A stretch of 47,555 nt of DNA from Verrucomicrobiales bacterium (GTDB taxonomy: Bacteria; Verrucomicrobiota; Verrucomicrobiia; Verrucomicrobiales; DEV007): positions 45,871-93,425 of the forward strand of contig PBSY01000008.1 of the NCBI GenBank assembly GCA_002726915.1. The letters are read 5' to 3'. The translations under genes were made by a program, and so were the position numbers. The notes under the pieces are model-generated. The model saw only the letters and a list, made by a program, of their open reading frames with translations, was not told where the DNA came from and ran no database searches. Shown piece by piece: positions 25,798-35,156 of this stretch. Position 1 is the first letter of the stretch, and the number at the start of each line of letters is the position of its first letter.

Positions 25798-27621
25798 TTA
25801 GGAGGAAGTCACAATGGCCTCAATCTTTTCAACAATTTCGCGTACTTTATAGGTTAACCCGTCAGTTTTGCAGATCGAACTAATCTTCGGATCGCAGTAG
25901 CGGGAACGAAGCAATGTCGCGAGCTGACCACTGCCATAGAGTCCTTCATCATTCAATTCCACGACGACTACATGCTTGTAGTTCGCGAAGATCTTTTCGA
26001 AACCATTCGGAAGCGGATTAAGGTGGCGCAGATGGATCGCCCCAACACTGATGTCGCGAGACTGAACCCGACTCACTGACTCCCGTATTGGGCCCCAAGT
26101 AGAGCCCCAACCAACGAGGAGAACATCCCCCGACTCATCCCCACTAATTTCTGGAAGAGTTAAGGCTCCAGCCAGAGTCTTTAACTTGTTACGTCGACGA
26201 TCCATCATTCGTTGATGCATCTCAGGATTGCCACTGGGATGTCCCCATTCGTCGTGTTCCAAGCCAGTCACAACAGGATACTTACCTTCAGCCATTGGTG
26301 CTCCGGGAGGCGCATGCCTAGTCAAGCCATCTAGCGGGTAAGGTTTGAATTCTTCGCCTCTGCTACCAAGGTCAAGCTTAGGATCGACCATCTTTGAAAG
26401 GTCGGGCTCTGAAAAGGCCTCAATCCGGGACGCTAGCGCCTGGTCCGTCAAAACAATCACTGGGCAACTGTATTCTTTTGCCAATTCGCAGGCTTCGATG
26501 GCCGTGTAATAACAATCCTCAACGTTCTTGGGAGCGATGACAATGCGCGGCGCGTCTCCATGGCTGCCATAGATAGCTTGCATGAGGTCGGACTGCTCCA
26601 CACTGGTTGGAAGGCCTGTGCTGGGCCCCCCACGTTGAACATTGATCACCACCAACGGGATCTCAGCCATGGTGGCATACCCAAGGGCTTCCATTTTCAA
26701 AGACAGGCCAGGGCCGGAGCTCCCCGTAATCGCAACGTGGCCAGAATAAGCGAAACCAATCGCCATAGATACCGCGCCCAACTCGTCCTCAGCCTGAACA
26801 AAGAGCCCTCCATACTTTGGAAGTTCGCTACGTAGCTGCTCCATGATCGTGGACCACGGCGTGATGGGATAGCCGGCACCATAACGAACACCTCCGGCGA
26901 TGAGGCCCAGGGTCATCGCGGTGTTTCCGTCGGTTGTCACCTGATCGCCTGACTTCTCAATCCCCTCTTTAAGGTCAAACTGTTGGCCAATGATATCGCC
27001 AACCGGATAGGCAAAACCCGAGTCAAACGCCAGCATCGCGTTCCTGAGCACATCCTCTCCCTTGCGCCCAAGCTGCTTTTCAATGAGGGAAACCAACTTC
27101 TCTTTTTTCAGTTGAAACAGCTGAGTAATTAGACCAAGCACAAAAATGTTTTTACCTCGATCCCTCGCACTACCTCCAATTGCTTCAACAGTTGTGCTGG
27201 TGATAGGGATCCCCACATGAACAATTCCTCGCTCGTCCTTTTTAATTTCCTCAACGTGGTCACTGTCGTAGATACAGATTCCGCCATCCTTTAACGAAGC
27301 GATATGGTTGTCATAGCTGTGCTGATAGAAGGATACCAAAAAATCTGATTCATCACCGGCCGAGAGGACTTCACCCGAACCGAGGTGCACCTGGAAGATC
27401 GAAGGCCCACCCGAAATAGTCGAGGGGATGGTCATGTAAGTCATGACTTCCCTGGCGCTTCGACCTGCAAGTTTTGCCAAAAAAGCACCGATGGTTTGAA
27501 TGCCATCTTGTGAATTACCCGCAAACCGGATAACGGCATTTTGAAGTTCAGTGATTCCTTCTGCAGAACCAAAGGGACCTTCGCTTGTTTCGGATGAATC
27601 CGAAGTCGCGGAAACGCTCAT
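25798..27621 (-). CDS. korA: 2-oxoacid:ferredoxin oxidoreductase, alpha subunit with fused gamma domain (KorA-like)
   Basis: A 607-residue subunit. The N-terminal gamma domain (about 20-200) has RFAGNSQDGIQTIGAFLAKLAGR and MTYMTIPSTISGGPS. The alpha/pyrimidine-binding domain follows, with GNTAMTLGLIAGGVRYGAGYPITPWSTI and SSGPGLSLKMEALGYATM. The open frame extends 33 codons upstream (MFFYRDFLRHF...), but the ATG at 27621 gives the normal start and an uncharged, Ser-rich lead (MSVSATSDSSETSEG). It is first in the korA-korB operon. The role is ferredoxin-linked carbon metabolism, probably at the 2-oxoglutarate step. Confidence 0.88.
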   Translation of the reverse strand: MSVSATSDSSETSEGPFGSAEGITELQNAVIRFAGNSQDGIQTIGAFLAKLAGRSAREVMTYMTIPSTISGGPSIFQVHLGSGEVLSAGDESDFLVSFYQHSYDNHIASLKDGGICIYDSDHVEEIKKDERGIVHVGIPITSTTVEAIGGSARDRGKNIFVLGLITQLFQLKKEKLVSLIEKQLGRKGEDVLRNAMLAFDSGFAYPVGDIIGQQFDLKEGIEKSGDQVTTDGNTAMTLGLIAGGVRYGAGYPITPWSTIMEQLRSELPKYGGLFVQAEDELGAVSMAIGFAYSGHVAITGSSGPGLSLKMEALGYATMAEIPLVVINVQRGGPSTGLPTSVEQSDLMQAIYGSHGDAPRIVIAPKNVEDCYYTAIEACELAKEYSCPVIVLTDQALASRIEAFSEPDLSKMVDPKLDLGSRGEEFKPYPLDGLTRHAPPGAPMAEGKYPVVTGLEHDEWGHPSGNPEMHQRMMDRRRNKLKTLAGALTLPEISGDESGDVLLVGWGSTWGPIRESVSRVQSRDISVGAIHLRHLNPLPNGFEKIFANYKHVVVVELNDEGLYGSGQLATLLRSRYCDPKISSICKTDGLTYKVREIVEKIEAIVTSS

Positions 27622-27759
27622 TTTAGTGGGGAAATTCGCAAACTGGGGTGTTCCGAAAGTAAAACAAGCCGAACACGATTTGCAAAGAAAATGTCGTAAG
27701 AAATCCCTGTAAAAGAACAATTTTTACCCAGCTAGACACAACGGCTTTGGCATCGCAGG

Positions 27760-30273
27760 TCACGGGGACAAGTTGCCACCGTCGTCACGCCGTGTCACCA
27801 ACTCCGGTTGCTCGTCGGGGGCCGCATTGATCGGGTTACCGCCCGGGTCAACAAGGCGGACAGAAACAAAGATCAAAAGAGCTCTCTTGCTCCTCTTGCT
27901 ACTGTTGGATCGAAACGCTTTCCCCAAAACCGGAAGGTCGCCAACCACCGGAACTTTGTCGTTCGTTCCCGCAACGCTCTCGCCGTGAAAGCCCCCGATC
28001 GCGATTGTCTGACCATCCCAGACTGTCACATTGGTGGTCTCACGAACCGCGTCAAAAACCGGCATAAGAATTTCATTTTCAGTCACAACAGAGAGCTGGC
28101 CACCATCCAGGGCAGCACCGCCCAGAATCGGTGTGCCGTAATTAATAAAACCGGTAAAATCGCTGAAGTCTGCCGTTACATTCAGATTCACGGTGAGATT
28201 GTCCGACGAAACTGTGGGCTCTACCTCGATCACTTTTCCAAGCTTGCGAGTTTCAAACGCCGTCGGGGTTGCCGGGGTCACAGGAAAATTTTCCCCTCCA
28301 CCAAAATTCTGAGGAATCTCTGGAGGATCATACTCCGTGGGGTAAATAAACTCCCGCACCTGCTCAATCGACGCAATCTGGCCAGGCTTCACAAAGACGT
28401 GTGAGTCACACATTGTGTCGGAGCCTTTGCTCTGAGCGAGAGCCCGGACCACCATCTGGAATTGAGGATCTGTCAAGACACCGGCGACAGAGAAGACCCC
28501 CGGATACTTGGAAGCTCCTGCAGAAGGATTACCACGGTTTATAATGTCATCGATGGTCTGGGACGAGGAGGCATCCGCCATCCGTAAACCACCGGTGACC
28601 GGATTCATCCCTACAGGCAAGCCATCAACAGGAGAGACAAAGGGATAATCTATGGCCTCGGTTGGCGTTTGGGTAGACCCGTCTGTTCCACCAGAAAAGA
28701 AGACCTTTTGGCTCGACGCAAAGTTTGCTGCCCCCAGTAACCAATCCAACCCGAGAGCATTGAGATTCTCGTCTTCGATGGACACCATCTTGACGTTTAC
28801 TTTTACCATCTTGCTGCCGTTGTCCTTAGATATCTGGATCAGATTCTCAACGGTAGCGTGCTGATCGATGTTATTCGTCACTACCAGCGTGCTGGTAGTG
28901 GCTATGTAAGAGGCAGAAGCCCCGGGAGGAAACACCACTCCAGACTGCTCAAGGAACTCTTGGGCTTTGATCCGTTTGAGAGTCAGCCCGGTCGTCCCCG
29001 ATGCCGGGGCGGCGAAAGGGTCATTGACAGCATCAGCGGCACCGGCTCCCTGGTTTCCGGCTGAAATAAAGCCGGGAGGCACTGGGTAGCGGCGGGTGAT
29101 CATCCCAGTGTCAAACGCCACTGAATTAGGAACCACGAAAACCGCATACTCATCAACGCGATACTTCATTCCCACCAGCTGGGTTACATACTTCAGAGCG
29201 CCCGCCATCGGAATATTGGAAAGACGGACTGTGACCGGAAGCTGAGAAGGATCCTGCCCATTGAGTGAACCGCTAGGATCAACCACGATACTAATGCCCT
29301 TTTTGGCTGGATCCGGTTCTTGAGCATCCAGCTCTTGGGACTTCGCTATGAGGAAATCGATCACATCCACCAGCCGGGCATCGCGGAACTCAAGACTTGG
29401 AATGATGATTCGATTCAACTTCTGCTCAATGAGAACGTTTCCGGACTCTGCGATCTCAGCGCTACTGACAAGACCAATCGTGTCGCCAAGATCCATATTC
29501 TCGACAGGCGTTTCCCAACCGGCAGCCACCTCAGCCAGCGCCTTAGAACGCGTTTGGTCATAGGCCGTGTCGTAGTATTCCGTTCGGTGACGTTCGACCT
29601 CTTCCTGTCCCCGACGAGCCGCCTCGTTGTAGGGGTCTATGTTGAGCACTTGATTGTAGGTGAAGTCGGCACGGTCATAATCCCCAAGCTCAAGGTAGCC
29701 TTTAGCCAAGATCAATTTGGTCTGAACCTCTTCAACCCGACGAAGGTGCTGGGGAGTCATCGCCCTGTTATACAACCCATGGGTTGACTCCAGATCCCCT
29801 AAGGTGCGTTTAACCTCTGGATCAATCAATGAGTCAGGGATGTAGCCACCCTTCGCCGTCGCGATTACGTCTTCGAGAGTCTGGGCCACTTCCGCCCACT
29901 TAGCCTCCTGAATTAATTGATCCGAAAAAGCGAGAGAGGCCTTCTGATACTGACGGAAAAATACTCTCCGCTGCTCTTCAATAGCGGGAACGATGGGCAT
30001 CGCATTAAAGGCCCCTTTAAAATTGTCCATCGCCTCGCCGTAGGATCCATCCGACATGGCCGAAGCGCCGGCACTGAAAAGCATTTGGGCTGCTTTGACC
30101 TGTTTTTGCCGCTTCTGAGCTTCTTGTGCTGCGACAGACATGATATCATCTTGTGTTTCACCTGCGTCAGGAAACAACAAGAAACCAGATAGCACCAAGA
30201 CTGTAGACAGAACCTCAGTTCTAGCTTTCGGGAGCTGCGCAGAAAGCAGCCAGCGATGTAGGAAATTTGCCAA
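27760..30273 (-). CDS. outer-membrane secretin with N-terminal TPR region
   Basis: An 837-residue GspD/PilQ-family secretin. A signal-peptide-like segment (about 20-40) is followed by TPR-like helices (about 55-230, for example AKGYLELGDYDRADFTYNQVLNIDPYNEAA). N-domain-like modules come next, then the secretin domain from about residue 600. Its C-terminal signature reads VPVVGDLPVLGKAFRSNSS followed by ALLIFVSVRLVDP. It forms the outer-membrane ring of a type II or type IV pilus-like machine. The TPR-plus-secretin layout is the one I know from Verrucomicrobia (Akkermansia pilus-locus secretin). No ATPase, platform protein or pilM-O genes are adjacent. The start is a TTG at 30273; the first ATG would remove the signal peptide. 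Confidence 0.8.
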   Translation of the reverse strand: MANFLHRWLLSAQLPKARTEVLSTVLVLSGFLLFPDAGETQDDIMSVAAQEAQKRQKQVKAAQMLFSAGASAMSDGSYGEAMDNFKGAFNAMPIVPAIEEQRRVFFRQYQKASLAFSDQLIQEAKWAEVAQTLEDVIATAKGGYIPDSLIDPEVKRTLGDLESTHGLYNRAMTPQHLRRVEEVQTKLILAKGYLELGDYDRADFTYNQVLNIDPYNEAARRGQEEVERHRTEYYDTAYDQTRSKALAEVAAGWETPVENMDLGDTIGLVSSAEIAESGNVLIEQKLNRIIIPSLEFRDARLVDVIDFLIAKSQELDAQEPDPAKKGISIVVDPSGSLNGQDPSQLPVTVRLSNIPMAGALKYVTQLVGMKYRVDEYAVFVVPNSVAFDTGMITRRYPVPPGFISAGNQGAGAADAVNDPFAAPASGTTGLTLKRIKAQEFLEQSGVVFPPGASASYIATTSTLVVTNNIDQHATVENLIQISKDNGSKMVKVNVKMVSIEDENLNALGLDWLLGAANFASSQKVFFSGGTDGSTQTPTEAIDYPFVSPVDGLPVGMNPVTGGLRMADASSSQTIDDIINRGNPSAGASKYPGVFSVAGVLTDPQFQMVVRALAQSKGSDTMCDSHVFVKPGQIASIEQVREFIYPTEYDPPEIPQNFGGGENFPVTPATPTAFETRKLGKVIEVEPTVSSDNLTVNLNVTADFSDFTGFINYGTPILGGAALDGGQLSVVTENEILMPVFDAVRETTNVTVWDGQTIAIGGFHGESVAGTNDKVPVVGDLPVLGKAFRSNSSKRSKRALLIFVSVRLVDPGGNPINAAPDEQPELVTRRDDGGNLSP

Positions 30274-30421
30274 AAAGAAGGGCTATAAAACTGGTTAAGT
30301 ACGGAGCCTGAGACTTTAGCAGCAGACCGCAGAGGTTCGCAAGCGGGTAATTCTTTTCCAATTTGATCCAGAATACCGCGAAAATCAGCAAAATCCGCTT
30401 TTCCCCTCTCCGCAAAGGACC

Positions 30422-33400
30422 CTAGTCCCTCGAACCGGGGATCAACTTCAGGGTGAGCTCTTCCTCTTCTCTTTTTACCACGATTTCAGTTTCCTCGCCT
30501 ACCTTGAGATCGGCCATAGCGTCAGTGTAGTCATAAATATTGAGTATATTTTTACCGGCCAACCCGATAATAACATCCCCACCCTTAACTCCAGCTTTTC
30601 CAGCGGGGCCGTTGTCGGCTACCCCACTCAATTTCACTCCCTTGATTTCGCCCTGACTGTAGTCGGGAATTGTTCCCAAATAAACCCGGAAACCACGAGC
30701 ACCCCGGTTCTTGGGTGGGTCCACTTTGACATATTTTGGCGCACTCGAATCGATCGCAAGACCTCGCGTAATCAGCCCCATCAGCTTCGCTATTTTTGTT
30801 GTCGCAGGGTAATTGATTTTATCGACGGTATCTCGCGGCGTATGATAGTCACTATGAGCGCCTGTGAAGGCACTGAGAATCGGAACTTTCCTGAGATAAA
30901 AGTTCGTCGCATCAGTTGGTAGGTAGGTATCCGGCTGTATTGTAATTGGCAGGCCGATGGGTGCATTGCGTCGTTCAATGGCTCCTTCCCAGTAGTCACT
31001 CGACCCGGTTCCCTGGAGCACCAGCTTATCGGTCAGCCTCCCAATCATATCCATGTTCAGGTAGGAACCCAGCAAAAGGCCAAGCGGAGCGTTTTCATCT
31101 CCCATCGTGTTCTTTGCCAGATCCCTGACAAAATGGGATGATCCAAGTAATCCTAGTTCCTCTCCAGACCAAGCTGCCAAAACCACATCCCGCTTCAAAT
31201 CGAGCTTCCCCTGCTCACGTTGATCGGCGAGAAACTCAGCAATTTCTATCATGGCAGCGACTCCTGAAGCGTTGTCGTCGGCACCGAAGTGAATTTGGTC
31301 CTGCTCATCTTCAGTGGCCCGGGATCCCTGGCCCGCTTTTGGCCCGAGATGGTCGACGTGAGCCCCGATCACCACCGCCGGATTCGGATGAGGCCCAGTC
31401 TGGCCGGCCGATAGAATCCCGAGAACGTTCCTTCCTGTTCTTTTCTCCTGGTCCACATCAATCTCAACCTTGAGCTTCGTGTCAGGGATATCAAACCCTT
31501 GGACCATCTCGCCGGTGTCCAAGGTCGCTTGTATTGCTCTCAGATTTTTTCCGGCGTGGGCGACCAGTTTCTCTGCTATCTCAGTGGTGATACTGATCGC
31601 CGGTATGCCTGAATCAGCCAGTGAAGCATCGAAGCGCATCGGAATGAGTTCTTCATTCACCTCAGTGTTAGGACCCGTAACAAAAATGATTCCCGCAGCT
31701 TCTTTCCTCCTCGCCTGAGCCGCCTTGAAGCGCAGTCGTGAATGGCGCTGCATCTCGTCGCGCTGCTCCTTGCTCACATCCTCCGGCACATAACGAAGCA
31801 CCATGACCCATTTATTTTTCACATCGAGATGGAAGTAACTCGAATACGACTCCCCTCCCTTTCCGTCCGGAATTTCAAGGCCATACCCGGCAAATGCGAT
31901 ACCTCCCTCTTTAATCTCACCCGTCTGAGAAAACGAAACCGGCCGCCAGTCATCTTGAACCTTCGGTGTCGACTCCACGTCACCTGTTCTCAATATCATC
32001 GCGTTGTCTTCACCAACGGCAACACCTGCCGTGAAATCAAAAGGCTGAAAGAAAGTACCGTCATCGCCGCCAGGTTCGAGCCCGAGACTCTCAAACATAT
32101 CCGCGACGTATTGAGTCGCCTTTATTTCTCCCTCAGTTCCGGTCAAGCGACCCTGTAATTCCTCTGACGCGAGATACTCGATGTGCTGACGCATGTCACC
32201 TTCATCGATAGCTGCTACCGTCTCGGGGAGTGCCACTTTCGATTTTTCGACCTCTGCCGGAATTACCGCGTCCGTCAGTTCGAGTGAATACGGGCTTTCG
32301 TTGAGTAGCTCGATTGCATTTTGGTGATTCCAATTGGCGAGGAAAATCTGGGACTTTTTCTGAGGCGTCCGGTTCGAAGTCCACGAGAGCCGCTTGCCAT
32401 CAGGAGAGAACACCGGCAGACCATCAAACCCTGCCGTGCCCGTCACCCGAACGGGTTCTTTTTCACCGGCAGCGTCAACGAGATAAAGTTCAAAATTGTC
32501 GAAGCCATGTTTGTTGGTGGCGAAGATCAGGTATTCACCACTGGCGTGAAAATAAGGGGCCCATGACATAGCCCCAATACGGGTCAACTGAGTCTGCTCA
32601 GTCCCGTCAATGTTCATAGTGAAGATTTCTGCGGTGAGTCCCTTGCGATCAAAACGTCGCCAGCAGATCTTCTTACCGTCAGCGCTGAAGAATGGACCTC
32701 CATCATAGCCGTCAACTTCCGTCAGTCGCTTCACGTTTGATCCATCAGCATCAGCAACATAGATCTCCATGGCGAACTTCTTGTCGAGCTTGAAGTATTT
32801 TTGATCTTCAACGCTCATAGAACCGTCATAAGCTTGGCGATTGGAAGCGAATACGATCATCGATCCATCCGGCGAATAAGCACCCTCAGCATCATAGCCT
32901 CTCGCGTTCGTCAGGTTGGCGTATTCCCCACTCTCAGTGTCGTAGGCGTAGAGTTCGTAGTGCTCATCGTAGTCCCATGAATACTTGCGGGCCCGACCGG
33001 ACTCCCGCTCTTCAAATTCGGCTTCCTGGTGTGCCTCAGACTCCGAATCCTCGTGAGTTGATGCGAAGAGAACCCGCTTCCCGTCCGGATGAATCCAGGC
33101 ACAAGTGGTCTTACCAAACCCCGGAGAAATACGCTCGATGTCGCCAAGCTCCAGATCCATCAGATAGATCTGATAAAACGGATTCCCCTCCTCTCGCTCG
33201 CTTTGAAACACCATTTTGTTTCCGTCCGCGGAAAAATAGCCCTCGCCCGCACGACGGCCTTCGAACGTCAGCTGCCGCGTAGCCGATAGTAGCAGGGCCT
33301 CATTTTCTGAACCAATATCTTGTTTCTCTGACGGGAAACCATCAGTCCCGGACAGCGCCAATACAGAAACGCCAAAGAAACCCAGTAACGATCTATTTAG

Positions 33401-33445
33401 GCGACAAGAGGATATTCGGAAGATGGGGAGCATAGCTGTAGACAT
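30422..33445 (-). CDS. secreted TolB-like propeller / M28 aminopeptidase / PDZ fusion
   Basis: A 1007-residue exported protein with a signal peptide at the N-terminus. Residues about 50-390 carry TolB/PD40 propeller repeats ('YFSADGNKMVFQSER', 'YSPDGSMIVFASNR', 'FSPDGKRLSWTSNR'). A PA-like insertion precedes the M28 metallopeptidase domain (about 660-890). Its zinc ligands and catalytic residues are visible as GAHVDHLG, FGADDNASG, SGEELGLLGS, YLNMDMIG and AHSDYHTPRD. A PDZ domain ends the protein (about 915-1007, DNGPAGKAGVKGGDVII). The likely role is periplasmic or extracellular peptide degradation. It is monocistronic, and gluQ diverges from it. Confidence 0.88.
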   Translation of the reverse strand: MSTAMLPIFRISSCRLNRSLLGFFGVSVLALSGTDGFPSEKQDIGSENEALLLSATRQLTFEGRRAGEGYFSADGNKMVFQSEREEGNPFYQIYLMDLELGDIERISPGFGKTTCAWIHPDGKRVLFASTHEDSESEAHQEAEFEERESGRARKYSWDYDEHYELYAYDTESGEYANLTNARGYDAEGAYSPDGSMIVFASNRQAYDGSMSVEDQKYFKLDKKFAMEIYVADADGSNVKRLTEVDGYDGGPFFSADGKKICWRRFDRKGLTAEIFTMNIDGTEQTQLTRIGAMSWAPYFHASGEYLIFATNKHGFDNFELYLVDAAGEKEPVRVTGTAGFDGLPVFSPDGKRLSWTSNRTPQKKSQIFLANWNHQNAIELLNESPYSLELTDAVIPAEVEKSKVALPETVAAIDEGDMRQHIEYLASEELQGRLTGTEGEIKATQYVADMFESLGLEPGGDDGTFFQPFDFTAGVAVGEDNAMILRTGDVESTPKVQDDWRPVSFSQTGEIKEGGIAFAGYGLEIPDGKGGESYSSYFHLDVKNKWVMVLRYVPEDVSKEQRDEMQRHSRLRFKAAQARRKEAAGIIFVTGPNTEVNEELIPMRFDASLADSGIPAISITTEIAEKLVAHAGKNLRAIQATLDTGEMVQGFDIPDTKLKVEIDVDQEKRTGRNVLGILSAGQTGPHPNPAVVIGAHVDHLGPKAGQGSRATEDEQDQIHFGADDNASGVAAMIEIAEFLADQREQGKLDLKRDVVLAAWSGEELGLLGSSHFVRDLAKNTMGDENAPLGLLLGSYLNMDMIGRLTDKLVLQGTGSSDYWEGAIERRNAPIGLPITIQPDTYLPTDATNFYLRKVPILSAFTGAHSDYHTPRDTVDKINYPATTKIAKLMGLITRGLAIDSSAPKYVKVDPPKNRGARGFRVYLGTIPDYSQGEIKGVKLSGVADNGPAGKAGVKGGDVIIGLAGKNILNIYDYTDAMADLKVGEETEIVVKREEEELTLKLIPGSRD

Positions 33446-33538
33446 TGAAACTAAGATAATTGCGGGTCAACGAGGTTACGAACCGCAATAGTGGTAGATT
33501 GCGGATTCCCAATCTTTGTTCAATGATGCCACTTAACC

Positions 33539-34378
33539 ATGATAACTCGCTTTGCGCCAAGTCCGACAGGACACCTTCACAAGGGCCACGCCTTCTCGGC
33601 TTTAACGGCGTATGAGAATACCCGGCAAAAAGGGGGTAAATTCCTACTCCGGATCGAAGATATTGACTTCAACCGCTGCAAGAGCACCCACTCTCGCCAA
33701 ATTCTCGAGGATCTCGATTGGCTCGGAATCGAATGGGAAGAACCCGTTCGTGTTCAGAGCGAGCACATTGATCAATACTCCCGAGCTGCCACCGAACTTT
33801 TGGAACGAGGCCTACTCTATCCATGCTTTTGCACTCGCAAAGACATTCAACGCGAGATTGAAGCAGCAGGGCAAGCCCCCCACGGCAGCGAAGGGCCGCT
33901 CTACCCGGGTACGTGCAAACGGCTGCCAAGCGGAGAAAGGGCAAGGCGAACCGAGTTAGGAGAATCCTATGCATTGCGCCTTGACCTCGATAAAGCAATG
34001 GCAGAAATCGATTCATCCATAACTTGGAATGATACACTTCAGGGGCCGCAGGAAGCTCGTCCTGAAATTCTCGGGGATATTGTCCTAGTGAGAAAAGATA
34101 TTAGGACCAGCTATCACCTTGCCTCGGTCTTCGATGATGGACTCCAGCAGGTAACTGATATCGTCCGCGGTGTCGACTTATTCGATTCCACCCACATCCA
34201 CTGCGTTCTCCAGAGACTTCTCGGCCTTCCGATCCCAACTTACCACCATCACAGACTCCTCACTGACGAGAATGGCAATCGCCTCGCTAAGCGAGACCGC
34301 TCTATCACGCTGAAGAGCCTTAGAGACGCGGGTATCACAGCGAAGCAACTCAAAAAAGAACTCGGATTCGCTGTCTAA
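33539..34378 (+). CDS. gluQ: glutamyl-Q tRNA(Asp) synthetase
   Basis: A 279-residue paralogue of the GluRS catalytic core that attaches glutamate to queuosine 34 of tRNA-Asp. FAPSPTGHLHKGH holds the HIGH-type motif (H14-H17). LAKRDRS stands for KMSKS, and zinc ligands fit C96, C98, Y122 and C126. It lacks the anticodon-binding domain of true GluRS, and its length matches the GluQ family. Its presence implies the cell makes queuosine. It is followed 23 bases later by a Rieske ferredoxin gene. Confidence 0.93.
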   Translation: MITRFAPSPTGHLHKGHAFSALTAYENTRQKGGKFLLRIEDIDFNRCKSTHSRQILEDLDWLGIEWEEPVRVQSEHIDQYSRAATELLERGLLYPCFCTRKDIQREIEAAGQAPHGSEGPLYPGTCKRLPSGERARRTELGESYALRLDLDKAMAEIDSSITWNDTLQGPQEARPEILGDIVLVRKDIRTSYHLASVFDDGLQQVTDIVRGVDLFDSTHIHCVLQRLLGLPIPTYHHHRLLTDENGNRLAKRDRSITLKSLRDAGITAKQLKKELGFAV

Positions 34379-34401
34379 TTTGGGGAAAACGGAATCACAA
34401 C

Positions 34402-34728
34402 ATGAACGATCCAACCGGCTTCCAAAAGCTCGCCATCTCGGACGAAATTAGTGAGGGTGATTCACGCCCTTTTAAACTCGATGGCCATCGTATCGCCCTC
34501 GTTCGGCACGAAGGAAAAATTTTTGCGCTCGAAGATCGGTGTCCCCATGCAGACGCAACACTTGCCTTTGGCATGGTTGGCAATGGAGCCATTGCCTGCC
34601 CCTGGCACTTCGCCCAGTTTAAGCTGCTAACTGGAGAAGTTCTCAGCGGCCCCGCCTGCGAGGATATTAAAACCTACGCCGTAAGAGAAGCTGGCGGAGT
34701 GATCGAGGTGAAACTCGAGGACGACTGA
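34402..34728 (+). CDS. Rieske-type [2Fe-2S] ferredoxin
   Basis: A soluble 108-residue Rieske protein. Cluster ligands are CPHA (C47, H49) and CPWH (C66, H69), with the right spacing. There is no transmembrane anchor, so it is of the NirD/dioxygenase-ferredoxin type rather than the bc1 type. It lies 23 bases after gluQ with no oxygenase gene near, so the redox partner is unknown. Confidence 0.9.
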   Translation: MNDPTGFQKLAISDEISEGDSRPFKLDGHRIALVRHEGKIFALEDRCPHADATLAFGMVGNGAIACPWHFAQFKLLTGEVLSGPACEDIKTYAVREAGGVIEVKLEDD

Positions 34729-34768
34729 TTGAGTTCTCACAAAATCAATTGATCTTGATAAAACCCCC

Positions 34769-34797
34769 TTGACTGGCGGGCTCATCGCTGGAACGTT
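34769..34797 (+). promoter_or_regulatory. candidate tRNA-Ser promoter
   Basis: TTGACT (34769-34774), a 17-base spacer and AACGTT (34792-34797), about 40 bases before tRNA-Ser. The -35 and the GCGGG that follows resemble the rplM promoter at 23502 (TTGACA then GCGGG). The -10 is poor. Confidence 0.3.
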
Positions 34798-34838
34798 TCG
34801 CGTCCTGAATTTGAAGAAAGTTTGGGGTAATTCGACAG

Positions 34839-34928
34839 GGTTAGGTGGCTGAGTGGTCGAAAGCGCTTCTTTGCTAAAGAAGTGAACCCGAAAGGGTTCC
34901 GTGGGTTCGAATCCCACCCTGACCGCCA
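34839..34928 (+). tRNA. tRNA-Ser (anticodon GCT)
   Basis: A 90-base class II tRNA with encoded CCA. The acceptor GGTTAGG pairs with CCTGACC (one G-T). The anticodon stem CTTCT/AGAAG encloses TTGCTAA, giving anticodon GCT. The long variable arm GAACCC/GGGTTC is present, and the T-arm is GGGTTCGAATCCC. Confidence 0.96.
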
Positions 34929-34931
34929 TTA
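34910..34931 (+). repeat. tRNA-Ser tail repeat, copy 1
   Basis: Last 19 bases of tRNA-Ser (3' part of the T-arm, acceptor strand and CCA) plus the three bases after it. An identical 22-base copy lies at 35058-35079. This is the genuine copy inside the tRNA. Confidence 0.9.
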
Positions 34932-34973
34932 AAGGCCCGAGTTTCCAGCGCAGCGGAGACTCGGGCCTTTAAT
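34931..34973 (+). terminator. terminator of tRNA-Ser
   Basis: AAAGGCCCGAGT (34931-34942) pairs perfectly with ACTCGGGCCTTT (34959-34970), and the stem extends further inward (TTCC with GGAG). It lies directly after the tRNA CCA end. Confidence 0.85.
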
Positions 34974-35057
34974 CTTTGCGGAAATGGATTCGAAGCGCAG
35001 GTCGATTCGCAGTGAGCCGAAGGCGAACGCAGAAAGACGGAGGCGGTAGCCGAAGTC

Positions 35058-35079
35058 AATCCCACCCTGACCGCCATTA
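35058..35079 (+). repeat. tRNA-Ser tail repeat, copy 2 (att-like)
   Basis: An exact 22-base copy of the tRNA-Ser 3' end, 148 bases downstream of the first. Only this tail is duplicated; the sequence before it does not form a tRNA. A tRNA 3' end repeated at a distance is the classic footprint of an integrase attachment site, but here only about 126 bases lie between the copies and no integrase is present. Confidence 0.75.
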
Positions 35080-35156
35080 TATTAACCTAATTCCCCTGCA
35101 AAACGTCCGACCAGGCCTTTTAACGTTTGCGATATTTGATTCAAGTGAGGTCGAAG

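Noticed and set aside
27622-27720. 33-codon upstream extension of korA
   Set aside because: Cys- and Phe-rich lead unlike the family; the ATG at 27621 begins the normal gamma domain.
34627-35077. Minus-strand frames beginning MAVRVG... across tRNA-Ser and its tail copy
   Set aside because: They are antisense translations of the tRNA and of the duplicated tail. Such frames are a well-known annotation artefact.
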